Source of the DNA: Zygnema cylindricum
Taxonomy: Eukaryota; Streptophyta; Zygnematophyceae; Zygnematales; Zygnemataceae
Reading direction: 5' to 3'
Length of the DNA stretch: 35,000 nt
Assembly: GCA_037447655.1 (NCBI GenBank)
Contig: JBBHKE010001090.1
Coordinates: forward strand, 1-35,000
The position numbers and the translations under genes were made by a program. Positions 1 to 9,590 of this stretch are shown piece by piece (the first letter of the stretch is position 1; the number at the start of each line of letters is the position of its first letter). Below the pieces are notes generated by a model. That model saw nothing but the letters and a program-made list of their open reading frames with translations. It was not told where the DNA came from and did no database searches.

Positions 1-93
1 GGAGAGGGAGGGAGAGGGAGGGAGAGGGAGGGAGAGACGGAGGAGAGGGGAAGGGGAGGGGAAGGGGAGGAAAGGGGAGACAAAAAGAAAAAA
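1..93. repeat. GA-rich simple repeat at window edge
   Basis: The window opens with an imperfect purine repeat of the type GGGAGA/GGGGAAGG, almost free of pyrimidines. On the minus strand, which is the sense strand of the gene leaving the left edge, it is a polypyrimidine block like those in the introns of both genes here. It most likely belongs to an intron. Confidence 0.8.
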
Positions 94-310
94 AACAAAG
101 ATGGAAGGGAGAAGGATTGTTAGGGTCTTTTTTGTATGTTATCTATGAAAAGTCCGAGAGGTTGCAATTTTTCTTTATTAATTTTTAGGGTTCTCCGGAG
201 TTATTCTCAAACCACTAAACCTTCAAAAGTTCTGGAAATAAATTAGAAAAGGTTTCTCGATTAAAAAAAAAGGCATTAATTTTTTTCCGATTCCATTCCA
301 AAAAAATTAC

Positions 311-432
311 CTTGCAAAGGACTTGGCTTTTATTGTCAACAGCCAAAAGTTTCGCATCCGAAACTGATCCCGTAACGGACAAAACACACATTTTTTTTCC
401 GTGTTTGTCAACAGTTTTTTGGACAGCACCAG
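311..432 (-). other. Candidate PPC-domain exon
   Basis: This exon is too short and lacks a Met, so simple ORF lists miss it. It begins with two bases of a split codon and then has 40 codons open to a consensus donor (AAG/GTAATT) at 311. The string CVLSVTGSVSDAKL aligns by eye with the CILSANGAVSNVTLRQ core of plant AHL PPC domains, and the preceding GAVQKTVD with the GEDVxxKI helix. The following exon, expected to encode a YEGRFEILSLSG-like stretch, is not seen in 1-310 and should lie left of the window. Confidence 0.55.
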
Positions 433-2433
433 CTACATCCTGCCCTCCCTCCGGCCCAAAAAAATTTAAGAAAAGAATAAAGAAGGGAGGGTAAAATGAA
501 GGGACGGTGACGCATTCTAGAGCAAATATTAATGATGGTAATTTCAGATACTAAATGTCAGTAAAATGCAGCAAAATGATTAAAAGCCGCAAAAACAATC
601 TGAAAGAGGCACGATGTGGCCGAACAATAAAAAAAAAATAAAAATCATAAAAATACAGGAGAATCACTCATAGTGAACCAGTGTTTAGATTCACAAATTT
701 GATGAAGTGGTAAGGTTAAAAGAGAATCGTTCATAGCGCCACATTGATTTACAATTTAAATAAGTGGTAAGATTACGAGAAAATAATTCCAACCACCATC
801 TTGATTTACAATTTGAATAAATGGTAGTGTTACAAGAGAATCATTCAGGCACCAGATTGACTCACAATCTAAATAAATGGGACAGCTCTCCGAAAAACAC
901 TAAAAGAATGTCATCTGAAAAATACCAGTGTTGTACATAATATCAAATCTTTAGTAAATATAGCAACACAATAAGGTAAATTAGGCAAATTTTTGTATTG
1001 CGGTACGATATCACACGCTATACAATTTCAATACAGCGACACACAATATAAACAACTGTAAAAGGTTTTTAGGGTTTAAATTGTACAACAAACACAGCAT
1101 CAATACAGAACATACAACATTGACGGTACAGAAAGTACAGCATACAGTACCACTTCACAAAGGAACAGGAGAAGAAGGGAGGGAGAAGAAAAAAGGCTTG
1201 ACTTAAGAGAGACAGCCCATGGCAAAAAACGAAAGCTTCAAAAGCCCAACACACCCACGCAGAGGGAGGGAGAGGAGAGGGAAAGAGGGGGGAAGAGGAA
1301 TGGAGAGAGATACAAGAGGTTCATACGTGTATTCACGAATGTACTTGTCATAGGCCTAGAGTCAGAAAAGAAAGAGGTTTGGAGGGAGGAGAGGCACAAA
1401 GACAGGAGGGCGTAAAGGGAAGAAGGTCAGGGAGAGATTGGAGCTGAGGATAGGGGTCGCTAGGTAAATGAGAAACACAGAAGAGAAAGAAGAGAGAGAA
1501 GAGGAGATGGAATGAACAGAGACAGAATAGATGAAGGCCCGGAATCCCTGGAATGCCCTGAAGAAATGTCAGGGGGGAGAGAGACGGGAGAAGAAGAGGG
1601 GGGGGGGAGAGGGGGTGGAGAAGAAGGAAGGGGAAGAAAAAGATTGGGGGGGGGGGGGGGGAGGGAAGAGGAAGAGAGGAAGGAGAAGGAAGGGGGAGAA
1701 AAAAGAAAATAGGTGAAAAAGAGAGAGAGAGGAGAGAGAGAGGAGAGGAAGAAAGAGGGGGAGGGGAGGAAAAGAGAGAGGAGAGAGAAGAACGGGAAGA
1801 AGGCAAGAAGCAGAGAGAAAGCAAAGGGGAATGGAGAGGAATGGTGGGAAGAAGGAATAGGGAGAAGGAAGGGAAAGGAAGAGGAGGAAGACAATGGAGA
1901 TCGGAATGAAAAGGAAAAAAAAAAAGAGGAAAAATAGAGAACGACTAAAATCAGAAATCGCGCAAAAAGAAGTCGAAACAAACCAACTACTATTGTTGCA
2001 TTCGACCGAAAAAATCCACGCTGATTATTACCACCTCCACTTCCCTCTCTCCCTACCCTCCCCTCCCCATTCCCCTGTCCCCTAACCCCAAGCCCCCCCT
2101 CCTTTCATCACCTGTTTCCACAACCGCTTCTCCATCAATCTCCGTCTCCTCCACTTTCTCGTCTCCTCCTCCTCCTCCCCCTCCCATCCTTGTTCCTCCC
2201 TTCTTCTTTTTTGAAGATCCAGGCGGTCTCCCTCTCTTTTTTGGAGACTCTCCGGCCTGAGACATGGCTGCAGATGCGACAGAAACCGGCTTTGGTGTCG
2301 TACTTTTAGGGCGTCCTCTCTTCTTTTTGGCGTTTTCTGCCTGTACGGGCGACTCTTCTGCCGGAGAATCTTCTGGATTGTCTCCGTACAGGTCTTCTGC
2401 CGGACCTTCTGCCTTTTCTTCGGAGGAAGGCAT
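311..2433 (-). CDS. Partial AT-hook / PPC-domain (AHL-like) DNA-binding protein gene, 3' part off the left edge
   Basis: Exon 1 starts with ATG at 2433 and stays open to a TAG ending at 2053. Its residues 1-30 are acidic and Ser/Pro rich. Two AT-hooks follow: KKKRGRPK near residue 36 and PKKRGRPPGSSKKKK near residue 64. The second has the RGRPPGS form typical of plant AHL proteins. After a Gly run the frame becomes low complexity, so exon 1 probably ends near 2110, where AACAG/GTGATG offers a donor. A 122-nt exon at 432-311 (acceptor GATGTAG, donor AAG/GTAATT) encodes GKKMCVLSVTGSVSDAKL, which resembles the core of the PPC/DUF296 domain. A 29-nt exon at 1355-1327 may lie between them. AHL proteins are nuclear, bind AT-rich DNA through the hooks and multimerise through PPC. 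The exon chain between the hooks and PPC is not fully resolved: donor phases do not all fit, so an exon is probably missing. The end of PPC lies outside the window. Confidence 0.5.
433..1326 (-). other. Probable intron of the AHL-like gene
   Basis: No convincing exon was seen in this stretch. It holds a degenerate tandem repeat (659-885) and AT-rich sequence. Its sense-strand start is pyrimidine rich (1260-1320). Confidence 0.4.
659..885. repeat. Degenerate 55-63 bp tandem repeat, four units
   Basis: Units begin GAGAATC(A/G)(C/T)TCA at 659 and 722, GAGAAAATAATTCC at 777 and GAGAATCATTC at 836. Each continues with a TTGATTTACAATTT-like core and a GTGGTAAG/ATGGTAG-like end. Unit lengths are 63, 55 and 59 bp plus a partial. 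Confidence 0.75.
1327..1355 (-). other. Possible 29-nt exon of the AHL-like gene
   Basis: It sits between a polypyrimidine block ending CTGACTCTAG and a GTATGA donor. If read so that its last base joins the CT of the exon at 432, it encodes PMTSTFVNT, which leads into GAVQKTVD as the PPC pattern xxVNTGEDV would predict. The alternative frame gives AYDKYIREY. The short length and lack of a matched upstream donor phase keep this tentative. Confidence 0.3.
1377..1935. repeat. Long polypurine tract (polypyrimidine on the minus strand)
   Basis: About 560 bp are nearly all A and G on the plus strand, with a G run of about 14 near 1645. The open frames listed on either strand here are only low-complexity shadows. 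In the minus-strand gene this would be an intron made of a C/T block. One short island of normal composition at 1519-1575 could hide an exon, but none could be phased. Confidence 0.85.
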
Positions 2434-3032
2434 GGCGGGAGACGGAGAAGAAAAGGGAGAGCCTAGGCGGGGAGGGAAGGGAAGAGGTAGGATTACGGAG
2501 GGAGGGAGAAGGGAGGGAGAGGAGAATTAGGGTTAGGGTAAGCGGGGCGGCTAGGCGTTACAGTAATGAATATTCAAACTTTCAAACGAAGGTGAAAATT
2601 TGGCAAATTTGAATTTTTAGGGTTTTCAAAGTTTGAATGAAAATCATGGCTAGACGGGAAAAGATGTTTCATCATTTCTTTGTCACTTTGTTTCCTTTGA
2701 TCTTTTAGTTTTCAATTTAATTTGACATTTTGTTTCATCGACGGTTGTGGTATTATTCTTTCATTAAATTATCGTACGATAAAATGCACAGCGTCGGTAT
2801 TGTATTTTATCATACAACATCGTAAAGTACACCGCCTATCGCCGTTAAGAGTTTAGTAAATTATTAGCACTAACAATATTTTTTATTTATCAATTCTAAA
2901 TTATGATTCTAAACGTGGCTTTCTTTGGGCCATTAAAATTAATAATAATGCGAGACACTGATTTGTGATTTTTGGTCAAAAATACGCTCTCACTCGAACT
3001 AGAGTGATATATTGATGGCGATGGGAAGTGTA

Positions 3033-3243
3033 CACCGTGAATCGCTATTAGCGTCAATGATTTTTTCGCCAATTATAACATCTTTTCTCCGTACACACTT
3101 GTCGGATTGTGAATCTGACGGTTGCGATTGAAAAGTAACATTCTCAGCTTCTGATTGACGGCCTCAAATTGAAAATCCAACAAGTGTGTACGGAGAAAAT
3201 ATGTTAGAAGTGGAAACATTGACGCTAATAGCGATTCACGGTG
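3033..3243. mobile_element. TA-flanked foldback MITE, copy A
   Basis: Its ends are CACCGTGAATCGCTATTAGC... and the exact reverse complement over 27 bp, flanked on both sides by TA. The inverted similarity continues inward (CTCCGTACACACTTGT on both arms), so nearly the whole 211 bp can fold back. It has no coding capacity. Copies B and D are its close relatives. Confidence 0.85.
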
Positions 3244-3498
3244 TACTGTATTGTGCGTTTAAGTACGGTACAGTACGAAACATTCCAGTACAGTACTGTA
3301 CAGTATTGTCCTGGACTGAACTTGACTGGCTCAATTTGAATCCTGAAATCGCATTTCCAGCCTTTCCCATAGGCCATAGGAATAGCGGGTAGAAATCATT
3401 GAATCGAGAAACAGACAAACATTTTCGTACAGCAATCTTCTTATACGAAAAACCGTGCCTTCCGTACGACGCGTATCCTCTTTCCCTTTTTCTTTTCC

Positions 3499-3602
3499 GC
3501 CACGTGGCGTCTTCTGGCTACATCTGTCTTTATCGCCACGTGTCGCCTTCCTGGTGCTTGACTGAAGCCCATGCTTCCGCAGGCGTCTGCTCCGTCCACG
3601 TG
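3499..3602 (+). promoter_or_regulatory. Three G-box motifs upstream of LSM1
   Basis: CACGTG cores occur at 3501-3506 (within the perfect palindrome GCCACGTGGC), 3537-3542 and 3597-3602, the last 33 bp before the ATG. G-boxes bind bHLH and bZIP factors in plants. Their spacing of 36 and 60 bp and nearness to the start codon suggest a core-proximal control region, with the transcription start somewhere in the last 150 bp before 3635. Confidence 0.6.
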
Positions 3603-3634
3603 GCGCAATTTGAGTGGAGCGCGGGCCTCGGGGG

Positions 3635-6600
3635 ATGGCCGAGCCATTGCCGGGCACTGCCAGTCTAGCGCTGGATCTAGACAGTGAGACTCTTGCCTTT
3701 TCCATCAGGAATTTTTGTTGCATTAGGTTTTTTCTTCCTTAAGGTTTTTTTGTTCCAGAAGAATGTTCCTTGCGGTTGAAGGTTTTCTCCCCTTAGTTTT
3801 TCCTTTCCGTTAGGGTGTTTTGTTCTGTAAGGGAGTTCTATTATTTGTTTGAATTAGGGTTTTTGTTTTGAAACCCTGCTCTGTTTTCTCTTAACGGTGT
3901 TTTACTTCATTTTCATGTTCTGTATTTGCTAAACTGTTAGGTGTATGCGTTTTAGGGTTTCCATGTGTTGTTATCTTTCTTGGCTTCCAATTTTATGAGG
4001 GATTTCTGTTTATTTTGTGGTTCACATTTTCAATAAGTTTGTCTTTGCCTGTAAACTGTTCTAAAAATGGTTTACCAGTGTATTTTTTTCCGGATTGAAT
4101 TTTACATTATTTTCTCTAGGAAAAATTGGACATCTGTGTAAGCGCATTTCGCACAAAGTTTTTTTTTGCTTTTTTGTTTTTAGAGAGTTTCAGATAATTT
4201 CAGACAATTGTTGATGACTAATCAGGGATTGAAATTGCTCTGTTTGAAAATGCTAGGCTTTAGATTTCTCGTCTTGGAAAATTCGGGTCTCAAAATGTTA
4301 GGGCATTTAAAACAGTTATTGTTTGAAAATGTTTGAATCTGGATATCACTGTCAGTGTTTTGTTACAAAGGATTTTGAAATACCAGGTTTTGCAAACGTT
4401 AATATCTATAATTTTGAATTTGAGAATGATTGAATGTGGAAATGCTGCTAAGTATGCGTAATTGATGGTTTTTTATGATATTGAATTCAGTGTAAAGTAT
4501 TTATGCCGATTTAGAGTTTGAAAGCTATGGAAACCTTAAGGTTGAATGCTTAAAATTACTAAAGAAGCTTCTGAGACTTTTAAATATTTTCAGGAAATCT
4601 CAGATTTTCGGTGACACTCTTGTTTTTTAAATCCCCAAATACTGTATAAATTAACACGGTTTCTGTTGACATGGCTCTAGAATGTTTTGCAGCTTGATTG
4701 GCAAAACAAGCAAAAAAAAACAAAAAGCAAAAAAAATTGGGAATAAAAAAATCTTATGGGTGCGAGTTGTTTGTGTTTCGAATTGTCAAGCTTTTAACAT
4801 GCAGCTCAGTGGATTTCTGCTCTGAAATGAAATTGTTAAGTTGAAACTGCCAAGTTATCAAATGTTAGGGCTAAGCATTGTTTCTTGCGTGATATAATGC
4901 TTCTTTATGATTTCAAACTTTGTTTTGTTTACTGTTTGAGCTTTGAATTGCCATTAGGACTTAATGTGTTCTTAGTTGAGGTCTTACATGCTTGTTAAGA
5001 GTGTCTTTTCCTGGTTATATTCCATCAATTTGTTTTTTTTACTGAAGTTGATGTGTACTTTTATGATCCCTTTGCATTATGTCTGGAGTTGCCCTTGGTC
5101 TGTTTGCCGATTTGCTTTTGCAATTTTAGACTGTTATGTGCTGTTGCGGTTTTCTCACTAATGTTTTACGGTTGTAAATGGTTTTTTTTTTATGTAAAGC
5201 TACTAGATTAAAACTTGTACTGTTAAACTTTACACCTGAGCTTTCATTTTCTAAGTATTTCTGTGTTCACTGCGAGCCTTTTAGCAAAGTGTTGCTGTCA
5301 GGATTGTCTCCTCTTTCTGGGTCTATTTCCAGGGCTTTTCTCCTTCCTCTCCCTCCCTCCTTTTCATCCTCTCTTTTTCTTTGGGCAGAGAAGCTGCTTG
5401 TAATGCTCCGGGACGGCCGCAAGCTTTTGGGAATTCTTCGATCTTTTGACCATTTTGGTATGGCTTCTTGGAAGTGTGAAAACTAGGCTTTTTTAGGCAC
5501 ATGTATGGGGTCAGCCAACATGGCACTATCTGATAAAAGGAGTCTCCTTTTTTTTCGCAGCCAATATGTGTCATAATCGGTGGAAGGTGTTTTTTTTTTT
5601 TCTTGGATACATTCGATGTCTATAACCTGACTTGTTTACAGTTTTATTTCTTTTGTGTAGCCAATGTGGTATTGGAGCATGCCATTGAGCGAATCATAGT
5701 GGGAGATAGCTTCTGTGATCTGCCATTGGGGCTTTATATTGTTCGCGGGGAAAATGTTGTTCTTATCGGGGGATTGGTAAGTGAAGAACCTCAAAAAAGG
5801 AATGTAAATTTATACTGATCCAAAATTATTGCTGTATCTGGAAGAGAGTTAATCTAGGTTTATTGCTGATCTTGTTAGTGGTGCTTATCCACCAACGCTG
5901 GTCTATACTTATACCATCCATCATCTTCAGTATCTCAATGTATGTAGGAATTCTTTTACATCATTGAAATACATTTATATTCATTGATTAGTGGTTCAAG
6001 GTTCACGAAAAATAAATGAATGAAATATATTAAGATTATTCGGTTAATGGTGTAAGATTTAAGGAAAAAAATGAATGAAAATAATATCTTCATCGTGGAC
6101 ATACATGGATAAGTCAGATAGAATGCCAGTGTAGGTACAAGACTCTAAGAAATAAAACAAATAATGCAAGCAATAGTGCTTCTGCTGATAGGGTAATTAT
6201 ACCTCTGGGACTACTGGCGTCACTGGCCAGTACCTTGCAGTAATCATGCAGAAAAGTGTACAATTTGTACAATTTTCTGTACGATTACTGTGATTACTGG
6301 CAGTAACGGCAGTAATCACTTATTGTGTAATTACCCTACGAGGTTGGGATAACCTGACACTGATGACACTTGTACCAATTAATGGTGCAGTGTTCAGGAT
6401 TAGTTTCCATACAGAATATTGGTTGATTCAGTAGTTTTGCCATAATTTTTTTGTTTTTTGTTACCTTTTTGTTTTTGATGTTGATTTCGCATGGTTTCAA
6501 TGTGGTCCGCCCTAATAGTTGGTCAAAACTTGCAGGCATTATTAGTATATTTAAACTGTAAATATCTGAAGATCCCATGATTGATTTGAGCACGGTATTA

Positions 6601-8789
6601 CTTGTTGGTGTGGAATTGAATCTCGTTGAATGCTGATTTAAAAAAACGCAGTGTACATACTACCTTACATACATCTCTCAATTTAGAAGCCCTTAAACAC
6701 CCCAAACAATCCTTTAAAAGCTCTTTAAAACACTCTAAACCCTAGAATTTTGTGAAACCAAACTATTTATCTTTCCCGTTATATTTATAAATTGTTGTGG
6801 TCCATGTTGGAGCCGAATTAATTGACTATAAAAGGGCTTTTACTACGATTCAGGCCTCCTGAATACGATTGAGAAATTGGAATATCTGGTTATAAGAGCC
6901 TTTCTAAGATTAATTATGCTTTATAAGTTTTGTTTTTTTCATTCCTTTCGGTCATGCGGTCACCATTTAGATTTATCAACACTGCAATCAAGTAAAGGGT
7001 TCAAATTGAACCTCTGAAAATGAATCTGGGCGTTGACCTTCATATTTCTGGAAAATTAGTAAAATGGGGATTCTGTTTTTTTGTGGTGTTGCCTATTATT
7101 GGATTTTAGTTCGATCCCTCCACTTATCCGTATAATTCTTTACTTTTATCTTCAAAATCATGTTTCTTTTTTCCTTGAATCTAAACTGTTTATCCCTTAA
7201 CCTTCACTTAATCGACCAGAGCCCCCATTCCTATCTGAATCGCTGACCGTCTCTTCTCTCCTCTTCTCCATCTCCATCTCTTGCTGGAATGCTCGAAGGC
7301 TATGACAGGCACTCGTAAATTTATTCCTCTCCCACCCTTTTTCTCTCCCTTGCTCACTCACCTTCTCTTATTTCTGAGATATTCTACAGGACCCATCCAT
7401 GGAGGAATTACCTCCCCATATGGTACGCGTGTCGCCAGCTCAAATTCGGAAAGTGAGTTTCTCCCTCTCCCTCTCCGTTTCCCTCCCTCTCCCTCTCCCT
7501 CTCCCTCTTCCTCTTCCTCTTCCTCTCCCTCTCCTTCTCCCCCTTCCCCTCTCCCTCTCCCCCTCCCCCTCCCCCTCTTAATTCTACCACTGCCTCTCCC
7601 TACTTTTTAGATTACCTTCTCTGTCTCCCTCTCTGCGATTTTTTCCTATCATTGCCCTCCCACTCCCTCGCGGCTTCTCCTGTTTTTTCTCCGTTCTCCA
7701 CCTTCCTCTCTCAACCTCTCTCCCTCTTCCTCTCCATGTCTTTCCCACCTCCACAACCCTCCTAGCTTTTATCCCTCTCCCCCTCCCCTAGCCTCTATCC
7801 CTCTCTCTTGATACCTCTGCTCTCTGCTCCTTTTTTCCCTCCTGGGCCTCTCTCCTCCCTCTGCCTCCCCATGTTCGTCCTTGCCCCATCCGCCCCTCTC
7901 TCTCTTCCCTGCCTTTTTGTCCATTTTCTCTCCCCCTCCCTCCTTGCTCTTCCCCCTTTCCTTGTTTTCCATGACACCTAATCCTCTCTCTTCACCTCCC
8001 TGCTTGCTCCCTTCCCCTTCCCCCCTCCCACTTTGTCCTTTTGTGCATTTGTCCATCTTTGTGTTCCTACGGTTCGTGTAGTGCACAGTATTTACTGGAG
8101 TTATAATACACAGCTTAATATCTTCTGCTTTGTAATGTTTCTAGTCTTTCTTACAAATTACTTTTTTGTTGTAGGTCATGTGAGTTTTAGAGCATATTTG
8201 GTTTTCTAAAAATGGTGATCTTTTATTATCCACTTGAGTTCTTAGATGAGGTATAGACATTGTTGTTACCCCACGTTTTCTGTTATACAAATTCCCTTTG
8301 TTTTCCATTCTATCAGCAAAATGGACTTAGTTCGGAATTGGAGTTGTCCACGTTTACAGTTCCAGTTCAATTCCAGTCATGGTTTGAATGCAACTACAGT
8401 TACAGTGACGGCTACAGTTACAGTTAAGAGTTACTGTACATTTTCTGTTCCAGATCCAATCCAGTTACAGTTACAGTTAGCAGTTATGGTTGAACATATA
8501 GTTCCAGTCCCAGCTACAATTATATTACAATTACTCTTAAGAGTTACAGAACTTATATTGCCAGGTAGAATGTTTATAGAGGTAGCTGTTCCTTCATGAT
8601 GTTTTTGGAATTCAAAGTATTTGTTGTGTGTTTGTTTTGTGGTTTTATGCTCTCTCATTTGAGGACTATCACAGTTTTTCTTTCTCCTTCTTTTTTGTTT
8701 ATCGACAGGCACAGAAAGAAGAGAAGGAGGCGTCCGAGTTAAAAGGCACCATGCGGAAAAGGATGGGCGAGTTTCTGGATTTAGAGTGA
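3635..8789 (+). CDS. LSM1: LSM1, Sm-like subunit of the cytoplasmic LSM1-7 mRNA decay complex
   Basis: Five coding exons join to a 125-aa protein: 3635-3683, 5389-5457, 5661-5776, 7390-7452 and 8709-8789, all with GT..AG borders and matching phases (1, 1, 0, 0). LSM1 joins LSM2-7 in a ring that binds the oligo(A) 3' end of deadenylated mRNA in P-bodies and, with PAT1, promotes decapping. The Sm1 motif (KKLLVMLRDGRKLLGILRSF) is in exons 1-2 and the Sm2 motif (LYIVRGENVVLIG) in exon 3. The tail in exons 4-5 has the plant-type pattern EELPPHMVRVSPAQIRKAQ and ELKGTMRKRM. The length equals that of plant LSM1 (about 128). The start is set by the ATG in GGGGATGGCC and by the PGTASL..DLDKK string that precedes Sm1. 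One extra Gly sits in RKRMGEF. The gene appears intact. Confidence 0.95.
3684..5388 (+). other. LSM1 intron 1
   Basis: This 1705-bp intron begins GTGAGA. It holds T-rich sequence with telo-box-like TTAGGGTTTT motifs near 3855 and 3951, and ends in a 50-bp polypyrimidine run before TTTGGGCAG. No other gene is seen. Confidence 0.85.
5777..7389 (+). other. LSM1 intron 3
   Basis: This 1613-bp intron begins GTAAGT and ends TTCTACAG. It contains a small inverted-repeat element at 6189-6338, AATGAATGAA-rich sequence near 6010-6090, and a C/T-rich stretch from about 7230. Confidence 0.85.
6189..6338. mobile_element. Small inverted-repeat element in LSM1 intron 3
   Basis: The 150-bp stretch starts TAGGGTAATTA and ends with its exact reverse complement TAATTACCCTA. 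Inside are repeated CAGTAATCA / GATTACTG words in both orientations and a central GTACAATTTGTACAATT. This is the shape of a small foldback MITE. A clear target duplication beyond a possible TA could not be seen. Confidence 0.55.
7453..8708 (+). other. LSM1 intron 4, largely polypyrimidine
   Basis: The donor GTGAGT runs straight into a C/T block (CTCCCTCTCC repeats) that continues with short interruptions to about 8045. A GTTACAGTTACAG-rich low-complexity patch follows at 8355-8550. The acceptor is ATCGACAG. Open frames inside on either strand are compositional artefacts. Confidence 0.85.
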
Positions 8790-9590
8790 TGGACTTTACT
8801 TTTCTCTCTCTCTCTCTCTCTCTCACTCTCTTTTTTGTTGGTTTCGTCATGCCCTCTTCACACCATTTACACCTCAAGAAACATCTAAGTGCACATTAAC
8901 AGACTATGTGCATCTTTTGAAACTCGATTGGTGCGTGCGAGGTGAAAATTAAAACAGTTGGACAGAAAGTTGGAGAAACTTTAATTGGTTCTCAACATTC
9001 GGCTGCAAAAAGTGCTGATCAGCTTATATGTTAAATGCATCTGAAGCAGTGACGACTTTAGGCCGGTTTTTATGTTAGTAGTTTGGACATTTAGAGGCAA
9101 TGATTCACCTTTGCGGTAGTCATTCGATATCAATACGGAGTGTAGGGATTGGGGGGAATAATGGGAAGGCGATATATGATGACAGGTGTTAGTTTAAGAA
9201 AAGATAGAATTGTATAGCAGGAATCCGCACATTTCAAAGCTTATGAGTTTGGTAGAATTGTTGAGTTTTTGTTTTAACGCTTAACAACAAGTTTAAACAT
9301 GCTGATTCTGCACCAGCAGTTCGCAGTGATAATTCTTGTGGTATTGCATTTTGTAGCTTTAGTTTGGTTTTTATGGTTGCATAAGACTATGTTTGGGGAT
9401 TTGCTCCATTGTTTTCTTTTTGAGTTACTTGAAAAAATTGGGAAGGGACCTGGCAATTGGGAGAGGAATTTGGTGGACGACTCTTAACTGCCCATTATAG
9501 AGTTAAAAAAATTTCAGGCTATGAAAAGTACTTTGTCATCATACAGTTTTTCAATTTCGATCGTGTCATCACGACTGAATGGGAAAACTG
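8790..9590 (+). other. LSM1 3' UTR and downstream spacer
   Basis: A (TC)11 microsatellite starts 14 bp after the stop (8803-8824). No canonical AATAAA was found close by. The rest is unremarkable AT-rich sequence without a supported gene, up to the hAT-like element at 9591. Confidence 0.5.

Larger units (their letters stand above)
2434..3634. promoter_or_regulatory. Divergent promoter region between the AHL-like gene and LSM1
   Basis: About 1.2 kb separate two start codons that face away from each other. On the AHL side, 2526-2538 reads as tandem ACCCTAA on the sense strand, a telo-box-like element common near plant translation and housekeeping gene starts. A second TAGGGTTTT lies at 2618. 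On the LSM1 side are three G-boxes. A 211-bp foldback transposon (3033-3243) sits between. Confidence 0.6.

Noticed and set aside
1348-1981. Long open frames on both strands (up to 173 codons)
   Set aside because: They arise from the purine/pyrimidine tract; products are runs of S, P, L, F or E, K, R with no domain.
2526-2538. Interstitial telomere
   Set aside because: Only two units; better explained as a telo-box-like promoter element.
3399-3668. 89-codon plus-strand frame overlapping LSM1 exon 1
   Set aside because: It is in another frame than the LSM1 start, whose exon chain gives a full conserved protein.
7281-8086. Open frames inside LSM1 intron 4 on both strands
   Set aside because: C/T simple repeat; confirmed exons flank it and no codon pattern is present.
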